A DNA stretch of 64,000 nucleotides, taken from the NCBI GenBank assembly GCA_029932855.1, contig JAOZPG010000007.1:60494-124493 (forward strand). The letters run 5' to 3'. The notes under the pieces were generated by a model, which had not been told where the DNA came from, did no database searches, and saw only the letters and a program-made list of their open reading frames with translations. Shown in pieces: positions 1 to 9,764 of the stretch. This DNA is from Bacteroidales bacterium (GTDB taxonomy: Bacteria; Bacteroidota; Bacteroidia; Bacteroidales; VadinHA17). Numbering within the stretch: the first letter of the stretch is position 1; each line of letters starts with the position of its first letter. The position numbers and the translations under genes are program-made.

Positions 1-1331
1 CCCAGCACTTCCTGCTCTTTCAGAAGTATCCTTTCCTTAGTATTCATATTATAGTCAAAAGTCGAAGAGGGGGTGGTCATGGATGAATAGACATATCTCA
101 GCATATCCGTATCAAACTCCGGGTTAACAGATATATAAGCACTATAAGTCTCCTGCCCGAAATCAATATAATAATCTCCGCCATCCCATTTAATTACCCT
201 CAGATTTGTCAGTCCCTTTATCCTTTCATCCACCACCAGGAATTTGCTGAATATCTCAAAACCTTCCAGCAAAACATCATCCCTGTGAGCTATAACATCC
301 ACCCAGTTCTCCTTACCGGTTTTATCAACAGGAGTCTTCATAAGCTTGAAGTTCTTTGCCCCGTCAATATTTGTGCGTATATAAAAATCATTTCCAAAAT
401 GGGCAATGCTGTATTCCAGGTCTTTTTCCCTGGGCTGTATTATCCTGAACTCAGCTGTAGGATTATCTGCCTCAAGCACCCGGTATTCTGTTGAAAGGGT
501 TTGTGAAGATCCTATCACAAGATATTTCTTTGATTTTGTCTTATAAACATAAGTACTGAAAGTCTCATCCTCTTCATAAAACACTTCTTTTGGCTTTTCA
601 TCACCCAGCACATAACTCTTTATGCGGTCAGGCCTCAGTGTCACCTCGTCTTTGGTAGAAAAGAAAACTGTTTTATTATCATTGGCCCAGGTGACCCCAC
701 CCGTAGTATTGGGAATATTATCGGCCAGCAGCTCTCCTGTCTCCAGATTCTTGAAATAGACAGTATACCTGCGACGGCTCACAGTGTCAACACCATAGGC
801 AAGAATCTTATTATCTTCACTCACGCTCATGCCTCCTATCTGATAATAATCGTATCCTTCGGCCAGTTCATTCACATTCAGCATTATCTCCTCTTCCGCA
901 TCCAGGCTTCCCTTCTTCCTGCAATATACCGGGTACTCACCACCCTCAACATACCTGCTGTAATAATAATAATCATTATCCCTGTAAGGAACAGATTCAT
1001 CATCCTTCTTTATCCTTCCGACTATCTCATCAAAAAGATCCTTCTGAAGCTTCAAGGTATGCTTCATCATCCCATCTTTATATGCATTTTCAGCATTTAA
1101 ATAATCCAGTACTTTTTGAGCATGCTCCCACGGCTTTTCAGCATTTTTTTCTTCATCCGAGAGTCTCATCCAGTAATAATTATCAACCCTGGTATCTCCA
1201 TGGGCAATTAGTTCTTTTGCTATCTTCTCAGCAACTGGTGGTTTCATATTCTTATTTTCTGTCTGGCATGAAAAAACAAATAATGTAATTATTGCCAGCA
1301 ACATTACATTAATTTTCCTGCTTATGTTCAT
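1..1331 (-). CDS. Oligopeptidase B / prolyl oligopeptidase family (partial, C-terminal part outside window), lipoprotein-like signal
   Basis: Manual reverse-strand translation from ATG at 1331: MNISRKINVMLLAIITLFVFSCQTEN...DNYYWMRLSDEEKNAEKPWEHAQKVLDYLNAEN...; open to window edge. Absent from the ORF track because no stop lies in the window. Confidence 0.88.
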   Translation of the reverse strand, partial: MNISRKINVMLLAIITLFVFSCQTENKNMKPPVAEKIAKELIAHGDTRVDNYYWMRLSDEEKNAEKPWEHAQKVLDYLNAENAYKDGMMKHTLKLQKDLFDEIVGRIKKDDESVPYRDNDYYYYSRYVEGGEYPVYCRKKGSLDAEEEIMLNVNELAEGYDYYQIGGMSVSEDNKILAYGVDTVSRRRYTVYFKNLETGELLADNIPNTTGGVTWANDNKTVFFSTKDEVTLRPDRIKSYVLGDEKPKEVFYEEDETFSTYVYKTKSKKYLVIGSSQTLSTEYRVLEADNPTAEFRIIQPREKDLEYSIAHFGNDFYIRTNIDGAKNFKLMKTPVDKTGKENWVDVIAHRDDVLLEGFEIFSKFLVVDERIKGLTNLRVIKWDGGDYYIDFGQETYSAYISVNPEFDTDMLRYVYSSMTTPSSTFDYNMNTKERILLKEQEVL

Positions 1332-1351
1332 TATTATATTTATTAATTAAA

Positions 1352-2029
1352 CTAAAAATCAAGAGTTACAAAAATGCCTGACACAGGGTTCCAGCTTGAA
1401 TATAAACCGGATTCCTTTATTTCATTAGTTATCGGAACCGTATAAGGCAGGTGAAAAAAAGTTATTCCGTTCTTCCAGCTCATCAGGAACTGCAGGCTGG
1501 TCTCAAAAGAAAAGCTCAAAGCCGATCCTGTCTCGAACCTTAAACCCACAGCAGGTGAAATACCAATACCGAATTTATCCAGTACCTTCTTTTCGTAACT
1601 TTCATCTTTCACTCCATTGTTCTTCCTGACAGCTGAGTTCATTAAAATACTCAGGTCAGCTGCCACATAAGGCTTTATCCGGTAATCGGTAAAATTCCTC
1701 TGGTATCCAAAACCCATCTCTACCTCCTTTAATGTGCCCGACCTGGAAAAATCAATATCAAGAGTCTCCTCAAGCTTATGAAAATAACTAAAAGTAAACC
1801 TTAAGATGTTGTCATCTATCAGTCTCTTATATCTTAGTCCCGAGAAAAAATAAGGATAATACCTGGGACCCTCATCCACCACCTGATGTGCTTTAATACT
1901 CATAAGATTAAAGGCCAATCTGTTCTGCGGAAGCAGTATCTCTTCGTATTGTGCCTGTAAAGGAATACTTAAAACAACTAAAAAGACCGGTAAAAACAAA
2001 GCCCTCATATCCTGCATTATAATAATCAA
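1352..2029 (-). CDS. Hypothetical secreted / outer-membrane beta-barrel-like protein
   Basis: 225 aa ORF with N-terminal signal-like segment (ALFLPVFLVVLSIPLQAQ) and alternating strand-like pattern ending in FVTLDF. Confidence 0.6.
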   Translation of the reverse strand: MIIIMQDMRALFLPVFLVVLSIPLQAQYEEILLPQNRLAFNLMSIKAHQVVDEGPRYYPYFFSGLRYKRLIDDNILRFTFSYFHKLEETLDIDFSRSGTLKEVEMGFGYQRNFTDYRIKPYVAADLSILMNSAVRKNNGVKDESYEKKVLDKFGIGISPAVGLRFETGSALSFSFETSLQFLMSWKNGITFFHLPYTVPITNEIKESGLYSSWNPVSGIFVTLDF

Positions 2030-2075
2030 AAATCCAAAATTACTTAATTCCCCATCATTAACAAAGTCCTCCTTT

Positions 2076-3335
2076 CTATTCCCCTTTATGTTTTAGCCTG
2101 ATAAAAGGGAAAAGGACTATAAGAAAAACTGACAGTATCATCAGTCCCTCTCCTATCCCCTGCCTGTCAATTAAAAAACCCAGCAAAGGAGCCAAAACTG
2201 CCGCAAACAATCCCTTCAGTTGCGACTCAACAGAAAAGCTCGTTGCAAGCACCTTCTTTTCAACCCTATTGGATATACAGGCTACACCTGCCGGCTTTCT
2301 AAAATTCTCAAACATCACTATTACTACAAAAAGAATTATTGAGATTGACTCCCACACAAAAGAACCCTGTGAATTAAGGAAGCCTATTAGCAGGCTCACC
2401 AGCAGTCCCGCTATCAATGTGATATTCAGTAAGCTCGCGGGACCTTTCATTTTTTCTGAAATTCTCCCTGAAGAACCTGATGCCATAGCCCCGGCCAGGT
2501 AAACAAGGAAATATACAAGGCCTATAATAAGGGCTGTTGTTTTTTCATGAGAAAGATCTGTATGGAAAGGAATTATTAACACAAAGGCCAGGATAACAGG
2601 CTGCAGGTAATCTTTGATCACCTTATACCATGCACTGAAGATCGAAGTGTTTACAAGCAGCCTTATAGAGTTCTTTGTAAAACTGCTGCGCAGATCTCTT
2701 AGAAACTCAGAGTAACGCAGCCTGTATCCCTTGCTTCTCTCTTTCCTGTCTATCCCGTCAAGAACCTCAGGATAAGAGATCATCAGTAAGAGATCCAGGA
2801 AATAAGGAATTACGGAATACAGGAATATGTAGCTGTATTCGCCTGAGACGAACACCAGCATAGCTGCAATAAGGGAAGAGACAGCCGATCCTGTTTGCGA
2901 CCAGGACCTGGTACTGCCATAATAGCTCAGCTTATGACTTTCCCAGTTTTTAAGATTAAGGTATTCATTTATCATTGCTTTATGGGTGCCTGTCCTGGAA
3001 GCATCCCCAAAAGCATAAAAAAGCATGGCAAAAATAAAATACAGATAAGATGATGAAAAGAAAAAAATTATGAAGGATATTATATAAAAAGCAAAGGCCG
3101 TGATCATCATCTTTCTCCTTCCAAGAAAGTCTGCAAACAAACCTGTTGGGATCTCCAGTACCCCCCTGGCCATTTCCCTGATTCCTATAAGTACACCAAT
3201 CTGGAAAAAAGATAATCCTTTTTCCAGGAAAAACAGGTACAGGAAAGCCTCAAAGAACCTCAGATTCTTTAAAAAGCCATATAGGCAAAACTTTACATAC
3301 TGAATATCCTTCCTGTATTCTTCCTGCATATACAT
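2076..3335 (-). CDS. MFS transporter
   Basis: 419 aa, about 12 hydrophobic segments; MFS-like loop GLFADFLGRRKMM. Confidence 0.85.
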   Translation of the reverse strand: MYMQEEYRKDIQYVKFCLYGFLKNLRFFEAFLYLFFLEKGLSFFQIGVLIGIREMARGVLEIPTGLFADFLGRRKMMITAFAFYIISFIIFFFSSSYLYFIFAMLFYAFGDASRTGTHKAMINEYLNLKNWESHKLSYYGSTRSWSQTGSAVSSLIAAMLVFVSGEYSYIFLYSVIPYFLDLLLMISYPEVLDGIDRKERSKGYRLRYSEFLRDLRSSFTKNSIRLLVNTSIFSAWYKVIKDYLQPVILAFVLIIPFHTDLSHEKTTALIIGLVYFLVYLAGAMASGSSGRISEKMKGPASLLNITLIAGLLVSLLIGFLNSQGSFVWESISIILFVVIVMFENFRKPAGVACISNRVEKKVLATSFSVESQLKGLFAAVLAPLLGFLIDRQGIGEGLMILSVFLIVLFPFIRLKHKGE

Positions 3336-3429
3336 TCTAAATATAAGATCATTAAAATACTAAATATTATCAGCTGCATTATCAGGAAACATGTATTTAT
3401 TTTTTACATTTGAATAAAAACCAAATACC

Positions 3430-4431
3430 ATGAGATACAGAAAGTTCGGATCTACAGACCTGGAGCTGAGTGAAACAGGTTTTGGCGCATGGGCTATTGG
3501 CGGACCTTCCATGGCCGGAGATATTGCCATTGGCTGGGGTAAGGTGGATGATAAGCTGTCTGTCAAAGCATTGAAAAGATCTGCCGACCAGGGAATAAAC
3601 TTTTTTGATACAGCAGACTTCTATGGCCTGGGCCATTCAGAAGAACTTATAGGCAAAGTATTTGGGAAAAGCAGTGATATAATAATTGCTACGAAGGTTG
3701 GCCATAAATTGCTGAATGACAAAAGTATTGCCCTTGACTATTCATATGATCACATTATAAAAGCATGTGAAGACAGCCTGCGACGCCTTAGAAGGGAACA
3801 GATAGATTATTACCAGCTCCATTCGGCAAGGACAACAGATCTTGAGCAGGGAGATTGTATTAAGGCCATGGAGGATTTAACAAGACAGGGGAAAATCAGG
3901 TACTGGGGCTTATCCCTTAACACATTCCATCCTTCTCCCGAAGCAGAGTACATGATAAAGAATAAGCTGGGATACGGATTTCAGCTTGTATTCAACATTA
4001 TAAACCGCAGGGCACTGAACATTATCAGGGAGAGCGCAAAAGCAGGATACGGAATAATTGCCAGGATGCCTCTGCAATTCGGACTGCTTACCGGGAAGTT
4101 CAACAGGGATACCAGATTTCCCAAAAATGACCACCGGGCATTCCGCCTTAGCGGGGAGATGCTTGAAGCGGCCATACCTCTGCTTGACAGGATATGGACT
4201 TATGCTGATAAATACGATATCAGCAAGACCTCCCTGGCCATGAGCTTTATTATGAGCTATGATGAAATATCAACGGTAATACCGGGCATTAAAAATCCTG
4301 AACAGGCAAGAGAGAATGCCAGGTCTGTAAGATTAATGACTGATAAAGACAGGGAGATGTTCTTAAAGGAATATGGAGATGAGCTGGATATGCTTATGGA
4401 CCTGATTGAAAAAGAGGAAACAGGAAAATAA
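3430..4431 (+). CDS. Aldo/keto reductase
   Basis: MRYRKFGSTDLELSETGFGAWAIGG, FFDTADFYGLGHSEELIG, IDYYQLHSA: AKR signatures. Confidence 0.9.
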   Translation: MRYRKFGSTDLELSETGFGAWAIGGPSMAGDIAIGWGKVDDKLSVKALKRSADQGINFFDTADFYGLGHSEELIGKVFGKSSDIIIATKVGHKLLNDKSIALDYSYDHIIKACEDSLRRLRREQIDYYQLHSARTTDLEQGDCIKAMEDLTRQGKIRYWGLSLNTFHPSPEAEYMIKNKLGYGFQLVFNIINRRALNIIRESAKAGYGIIARMPLQFGLLTGKFNRDTRFPKNDHRAFRLSGEMLEAAIPLLDRIWTYADKYDISKTSLAMSFIMSYDEISTVIPGIKNPEQARENARSVRLMTDKDREMFLKEYGDELDMLMDLIEKEETGK

Positions 4432-4461
4432 GCAATAGCCGTCAGGTCGGGTTAATAAAGC

Positions 4462-5655
4462 CTACTCTACATATAATACAAGTCCCTTCAGGTACTCTCC
4501 TTCGGGATGATAAATATTTACCGGGTGATCGGCCGGCTGGCTCAGCTGGCGAATGATTCTTACTGTTCGCCCCGCATTGGCAGCAGCTACAAATACAGAT
4601 TTCCTGAAATTCTCCCTGCTTACCACCTGTGAACATGAAAAAGTAAACAGGATACCGCCTTTTTGTATTGATCTCAGTGCTTTTGCATTCAGCCTCTTAT
4701 AACCCTGCAAGGCCTGGTGAAGAGCATTCCTCCTTTTTGCAAATGCAGGAGGGTCAAGTATCACCATATCATAATTCCCTCCCTCCCTGTCAAGGTAGTC
4801 AAAAGCATCTGCAACAATGGCCTCATGCTTCACAGTATCCGGAAAGTTCAGTGCCATATTTTGCCCTGCCATCTCTATGGCCGATGCAGAACTATCCACA
4901 GTATGCACCAGGTCTGCCCCATGCCTCAGGGCATAAACCGAAAAGCCCCCGGAATAACCGAACATATTAAGAACTTTCCTGTCTTTGGCCATCGCCCCCA
5001 CAAGCTTCCTGTTCTCGCGCTGATCAATAAAGAACCCGGTTTTTTGTCCCCCCTCCACACTTATCATGAATTTATTATCATACTCCAGTCCGCTTATATC
5101 CCCTTTTTCTCCCATCAGCCACTTGTTCTCTGAAGGAGCTCCTTTAAAAGGAGGCAATGTGAATTTGCTCTTATCATAAACTGCCTTCAGGCTGTCCCCC
5201 AGCACCTCTGAAAAAGCATCTGTCAGCACATCCCTGATGAGGTACATCCCCACAGAATGAAACTGCAGCACCAGTGTCCCCCCATAAAAATCAGCAATGA
5301 GTCCCGGCATAGCATCTCCCTCGGCATATACCAGCCTGTAAATATTTGTTGAGGCAGATCCGGCAATTCCCAGTGCTTCCCTGTAATTATAAGCAGATCT
5401 TATCTTGCCTGTCCAGTACTCCCTGTCGGGGACAATATCACTAAATGAAAAAACACGTATAGCTATAGACCCTATCTGGTAATGTCCCAGAGCAAGGAAC
5501 TCTCCCTTATTATCAAATACCTGTACCAGATCGCCGTCCACAGGATTCCCCTCGGTCTTCTTAATGGCCCCCGAGAACACCCATGGGTGAAATCTTCTCA
5601 GCGACTGATCTTTTCCCGACTTAAGTATTACTTTCCTGATTTCCTGCTTGTTCAT
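4462..5655 (-). CDS. Class I SAM-dependent rRNA methyltransferase (RlmI-like, PUA domain)
   Basis: LKSGKDQSLRRFHPWVFSGAI N-terminal PUA-type; GGQKTGFFIDQRENR; VLNMFGYSGGFSVYA; DPPAFAK motif. Confidence 0.88.
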   Translation of the reverse strand: MNKQEIRKVILKSGKDQSLRRFHPWVFSGAIKKTEGNPVDGDLVQVFDNKGEFLALGHYQIGSIAIRVFSFSDIVPDREYWTGKIRSAYNYREALGIAGSASTNIYRLVYAEGDAMPGLIADFYGGTLVLQFHSVGMYLIRDVLTDAFSEVLGDSLKAVYDKSKFTLPPFKGAPSENKWLMGEKGDISGLEYDNKFMISVEGGQKTGFFIDQRENRKLVGAMAKDRKVLNMFGYSGGFSVYALRHGADLVHTVDSSASAIEMAGQNMALNFPDTVKHEAIVADAFDYLDREGGNYDMVILDPPAFAKRRNALHQALQGYKRLNAKALRSIQKGGILFTFSCSQVVSRENFRKSVFVAAANAGRTVRIIRQLSQPADHPVNIYHPEGEYLKGLVLYVE

Positions 5656-6223
5656 GATTCTTTAATTCCATATATATTTTATAACATGCCCATGCATCGG
5701 TGGCCGCATATTTTTCCTGGGCCGGCTTCAGTTCGGAAGCTTCCCAGTCTGACAGCTGCTGTGATTTCGAGATTTTAATGCTCAGAATATTCCCGGCAAG
5801 CTTACGCAGGCCATTATCCTGTATATTGAATTTCTTCACATAAGTCTGCAGGTCAATGAAACCCGCAGCTGTAAAATCATTAATATCCCTGAGGGTTTTT
5901 ATATCGTCATGTATGGCAACGCCAATTTTAAGTATTGCCGGGTCTGACAATATCCCCGTCAACCCTGCCGGCAGTCCCGTATGCTTAAGCCTGAACAACC
6001 ATGCTTTTTTTGCACAAGACAGTTGCAACAAAGATACCCCGTTCCTGATACCTTTCTTAAAGGAAGGACGTGTTTCCGTATCAAAACCAAGTACCGGCTG
6101 CCTTTTAATTTCTTCGACAGCCTGCCTAAGCTCCTCAAAACTATTAACAATCCGGATACTGCCGCTGAAAGAGCCTAAAGGCAGCATATTGATATCCTCT
6201 TTTGTGATTTTTGATTTAAACAT
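5621..6223 (-). CDS. 3'-5' exonuclease, RNase D / DnaQ-like fold
   Basis: VLGFDTETRPSF (exo I), DDIKTLRD region, KYAATDAWACYKIY (exo III). Confidence 0.85.
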   Translation of the reverse strand: MFKSKITKEDINMLPLGSFSGSIRIVNSFEELRQAVEEIKRQPVLGFDTETRPSFKKGIRNGVSLLQLSCAKKAWLFRLKHTGLPAGLTGILSDPAILKIGVAIHDDIKTLRDINDFTAAGFIDLQTYVKKFNIQDNGLRKLAGNILSIKISKSQQLSDWEASELKPAQEKYAATDAWACYKIYMELKNHEQAGNQESNT

Positions 6224-6276
6224 GAATTACTATATTAGTGGCACAAGATACAAATGCTTCTATAAATAATAAAAAA

Positions 6277-7024
6277 ATGATGTCATCTATGCCAGAACAT
6301 AAACTAATAGCCCGCACGACCATCAGTCTTGTTTTTATTATTGTCGCATTCACATTGCATCAACAAGCTGCAGCACAAGCACTTATTACTGACAGGCCCA
6401 CCCAAACCACAACATCATCGGTAGTTACAAAAGGCAGCCTGCAACTGGAAACAGGAATACTTAACACAAGCAGCACTGAACTGGATATTAAAACCAGTAT
6501 TCTTACCATTCCCTCTGTCCTGCTGAGGTATGGCTTAATGGATAAACTTGAATTGAGACTGGCAAGCGACATAAATTCAGTAAGGGTCGGCAATCTTGAG
6601 AGTGACTTCGGTATGGGAGATCTGAGCATGGGAACTAAAGTGAATATTTTGCAGGGCCATAAAATAGTTCCTGAACTGGGACTGGTCGGGGGCCGCAAGG
6701 CAAATAAGACCCGGGATAATTCTTGCATTATCCTGGGGCCTTTCAGAAAAAATGTCACTGGGCTATAATCTTGGATGGGAAGCAAGCTCTGCTTCCGAGG
6801 GCGGAAACACCATGACCAGTCTGGTACTGAGCTATACAGCAGGTGAACAGCTTGGATTGTTTGTTGAGGCTTACGAAAACTCGAACATGACAGGCTTTGC
6901 TCCATACCTTGACTACGGACTTAACTGGCTACTTAATGATGATATGCAAATGGACATCTCCTCGGGGATAAGTATCGAAACAGGCACATGATTTATAGGA
7001 GGCGGGTTCAGCATAAGATTATAG
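6277..7024 (+). pseudogene. Degraded transporter / MetA-pathway phenol-degradation-like outer-membrane protein gene
   Basis: Frame 1 encodes signal peptide + LITDRPTQTTTSSVVTKGSLQLETG...; coding continues in frame 2 (RPGIILALSWGLSEKMSLGYNLGWEASS...) after about 6690-6710, then TGA at 6989 followed in frame by FIGGGFSIRL-stop. Confidence 0.7.
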
Positions 7025-7051
7025 GACAACAATGATAGTTTTGTGCAATTT

Positions 7052-7687
7052 TTAATCTTCTGTTCTTTCCCTGGTCTCATCCTGGCGCCTGGAGATAAAC
7101 CATTCGCTGGTATCCGGTCCCGATTGCCGCTTGTCTTCTCCCCTGGTGCTTTCCTCATCATTCACCGGCTCATCTGAAACCAGCCGCCTGTGAATATACC
7201 TGAGGGCATTTACCAGCCTGGTGCCCCAATAAGTCTCAAAACTAAATTTCGTTTCCCATAAGGCATCATTCATCAGCTGGTCGCTCCCCAGCCTGTACAG
7301 CATTATAAAATTTTTCAGGTCCTGATATATATCACTCAGATCTTCAGATAAATAAGCCACTACCGGCATGCCTGATCCATCCAGATCATTATCGCCTGTT
7401 TCCGGGTAATCGTCAAGATATTCAAGTTTGGACGAGAGGCTGTCTTTCATGACCATATATTCCTCCTCTGTAACAAACTTTTGATTTCCCTCCTCATATA
7501 CTGCTTCCAGCTCAGGTAACTTCAGTGCATACAAATACAGGCGGGACAACAGTTCCCTGAGTGAGCCCAGTAACTCACTCCTCTTTAAGTTACCGGCATT
7601 GGCAAGCAAGTCGCAAAAGTCATTTGCCGCCCTTACATACTCTATTATATCTTCAGAATAATAATTAAAGCCTTCCTGCTTTTCCAT
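7052..7687 (-). CDS. DUF5063-family protein
   Basis: MEKQEGFNYYSEDIIEYVRAANDFCDLL...; position next to RNase D-like and rRNA methyltransferase genes as in other Bacteroidales. Confidence 0.65.
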   Translation of the reverse strand: MEKQEGFNYYSEDIIEYVRAANDFCDLLANAGNLKRSELLGSLRELLSRLYLYALKLPELEAVYEEGNQKFVTEEEYMVMKDSLSSKLEYLDDYPETGDNDLDGSGMPVVAYLSEDLSDIYQDLKNFIMLYRLGSDQLMNDALWETKFSFETYWGTRLVNALRYIHRRLVSDEPVNDEESTRGEDKRQSGPDTSEWFISRRQDETRERTED

Positions 7688-7725
7688 TTTTTAATAAATT
7701 TTCAGGTCATTCTTTATTCCCAGCT

Positions 7726-9633
7726 TTAATTGCCTGACCATGACAACTTATTATTCCCGGCATACTTAATCATTTCATTATCCAGGAGATAACGTATCAC
7801 TTCCAGCAACTTATCATCCTCATGATTCAGGGCATGCACCAGATCTTCAGCACTATAAGCCCTTTCAGCAAGCTTTTCTCTGATCTCATCCTTTATGATC
7901 CCAAACTCAGAATCACTCAGGCCGGACTCATTTCCGGCTTTGCAAATATCGCATTTTCCACATGCCACAGCATCTTTTTCTCCAAAATATTCAAGTAAGA
8001 ACAAACTGCGACAAATGCTCTTTGTCTCAACATAATCCCACATCTTTTTCTGCCTTAACACAAAGCCTTCCTTTCTCTTTACAAAACGTTCATACGAAAT
8101 TGTAAGATTTTTCCTGTCCAGCCTTTCCTCGTTATAAATAATAAACGAGGTACGTTTCCCTGGGATATAGGAAATAATCTTCATTGAGCTAAGCCTCTTA
8201 AGATATTCTTTTACCATTTCAGCAGAAATATTTCCTTTCCTGGCAAGAAAAGACTCACTTATGGAAATGTACTCGGTAAACAAACCCGTATATGATCTTA
8301 AAATAAGTTTAATAAAACCATCGAATGATCTGTTCTCTACCTGGAAGCGGTAAAGATCGTCCCTCCTGGCCAGGAAATGAACCCTGGAAGGATTTTTTAC
8401 GTCCTCGGTGAGCTCAATATAGCCCTCCCGCTCAATGGTCTTCAGGCTATTATATGCCATCAACATATTCATCTTAAAGCGACTGGAAAAACTGGCAATA
8501 TTAAAATCATAGACCTGGTTCTTTCCTCCACCAACAGCTATCTGCAGATAATTACCAAGCGCTTCATACACCTTCTTTACCTCCTCAATATCCGGAAAAC
8601 CTGTTTTCAGCCTGCGTTCAAGCTTAGATTTGTCGTTTTTATTATAAAGCAATAATGCCCATGCTTCTTCGCCATCCCTACCGGCTCTGCCGGCTTCCTG
8701 GAAATACGACTCCACTGAATCGGGGATATCATAATGCAGCACAAATCTCACATCCGCCTTATCAATCCCCATTCCAAAAGCATTTGTAGCAATCATCACC
8801 CTAACTGAGCCATTGGTCCAGTTCTTCTGCCTGATATCTCTCTCCGAATGAGCCAGCCCTGCATGATAATAAGTTGCAGATATCCTGTTCCTTTCCAGTT
8901 CCTCGGCCAGCATCCTTGCATTTTTCCTGCTTCTTACATATATAATCCCGGAACCATGTATTCCCTGCACTATCCTGCCAAGCATTTTAAGCTTATCAGC
9001 ACTCTCAATAACCCTGAAGACAATATTTTTCCTTTCAAAACTACTCCTCAATACATTCTTCTCTCTGAATCTTAATTTCTCCTGTATGTCGTCAAGTATA
9101 TCCAGTGTTGCCGTTGCTGTTAAAGCCAGTACAGGCACATCTGGCTGTATCTCCCTTAGTTCAGCGATATTCAGGTAAGATGGTCTGAAATCATAGCCCC
9201 ACTGCGAAATACAATGAGCCTCATCAACTGCCAGCAGGCTAAGTTTCATCTTAATGAACCTGCTCCTGAAAAGTTCCGTCCTTGTCCTCTCGGGTGAAAC
9301 ATATAAAAACTTAAAATCTCCGTAAAGACAGTTATCAAGATTTATCATTATTTCCGAACGGCTCATCCCTGAGTAGAGGGCACATGCTTTTATGCCCATC
9401 TTTTTTAGTCTGCCCACCTGTTCCTTCATCAGGGATATAAGAGGAGTAACAACCACACATATCCCTTCTTTTGCCAGTGCAGGTACCTGGAATGTAATGG
9501 ATTTACCGCCACCGGTAGGCATAAGTGCAAGTGTATCATTACCAGCCATAACAGAGAATATAACTTCCTCCTGCAAAGGCCGGAAGCCTGAAAACCCCCA
9601 GTAGCGGGTAAGTATTTGCTGATAGTAATCCAA
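7726..9633 (-). CDS. recQ: ATP-dependent DNA helicase, RecQ family
   Basis: FRPLQEEVIFSVMAGNDTLALMPTGGGKSITFQVPAL; DEAHCISQWGYDFRPSYL; ATNAFGMGIDKADVRFVLH; QEAGRAGRDG; Cys zinc region CGKCDIC. Confidence 0.95.
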   Translation of the reverse strand: MDYYQQILTRYWGFSGFRPLQEEVIFSVMAGNDTLALMPTGGGKSITFQVPALAKEGICVVVTPLISLMKEQVGRLKKMGIKACALYSGMSRSEIMINLDNCLYGDFKFLYVSPERTRTELFRSRFIKMKLSLLAVDEAHCISQWGYDFRPSYLNIAELREIQPDVPVLALTATATLDILDDIQEKLRFREKNVLRSSFERKNIVFRVIESADKLKMLGRIVQGIHGSGIIYVRSRKNARMLAEELERNRISATYYHAGLAHSERDIRQKNWTNGSVRVMIATNAFGMGIDKADVRFVLHYDIPDSVESYFQEAGRAGRDGEEAWALLLYNKNDKSKLERRLKTGFPDIEEVKKVYEALGNYLQIAVGGGKNQVYDFNIASFSSRFKMNMLMAYNSLKTIEREGYIELTEDVKNPSRVHFLARRDDLYRFQVENRSFDGFIKLILRSYTGLFTEYISISESFLARKGNISAEMVKEYLKRLSSMKIISYIPGKRTSFIIYNEERLDRKNLTISYERFVKRKEGFVLRQKKMWDYVETKSICRSLFLLEYFGEKDAVACGKCDICKAGNESGLSDSEFGIIKDEIREKLAERAYSAEDLVHALNHEDDKLLEVIRYLLDNEMIKYAGNNKLSWSGN

Positions 9634-9726
9634 TTATTAGCTAATTAAAAGATGCGCCCTTTTCATTCCCTTTCATAAAGGACTCAAAAAATGCTCAAAA
9701 GCCATGTCTCCAAAGCCTTTTTTTTG

Positions 9727-9734
9727 TAATTTTG
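9727..9734 (+). promoter_or_regulatory. Bacteroidota -7 box TAATTTTG upstream of guaB
   Basis: Exact match to TAnnTTTG, 31 nt before the ATG; no convincing -33 TTTG seen. Confidence 0.45.
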
Positions 9735-9764
9735 CGCCACTTAAATTTACTAAAATTTAGCACA

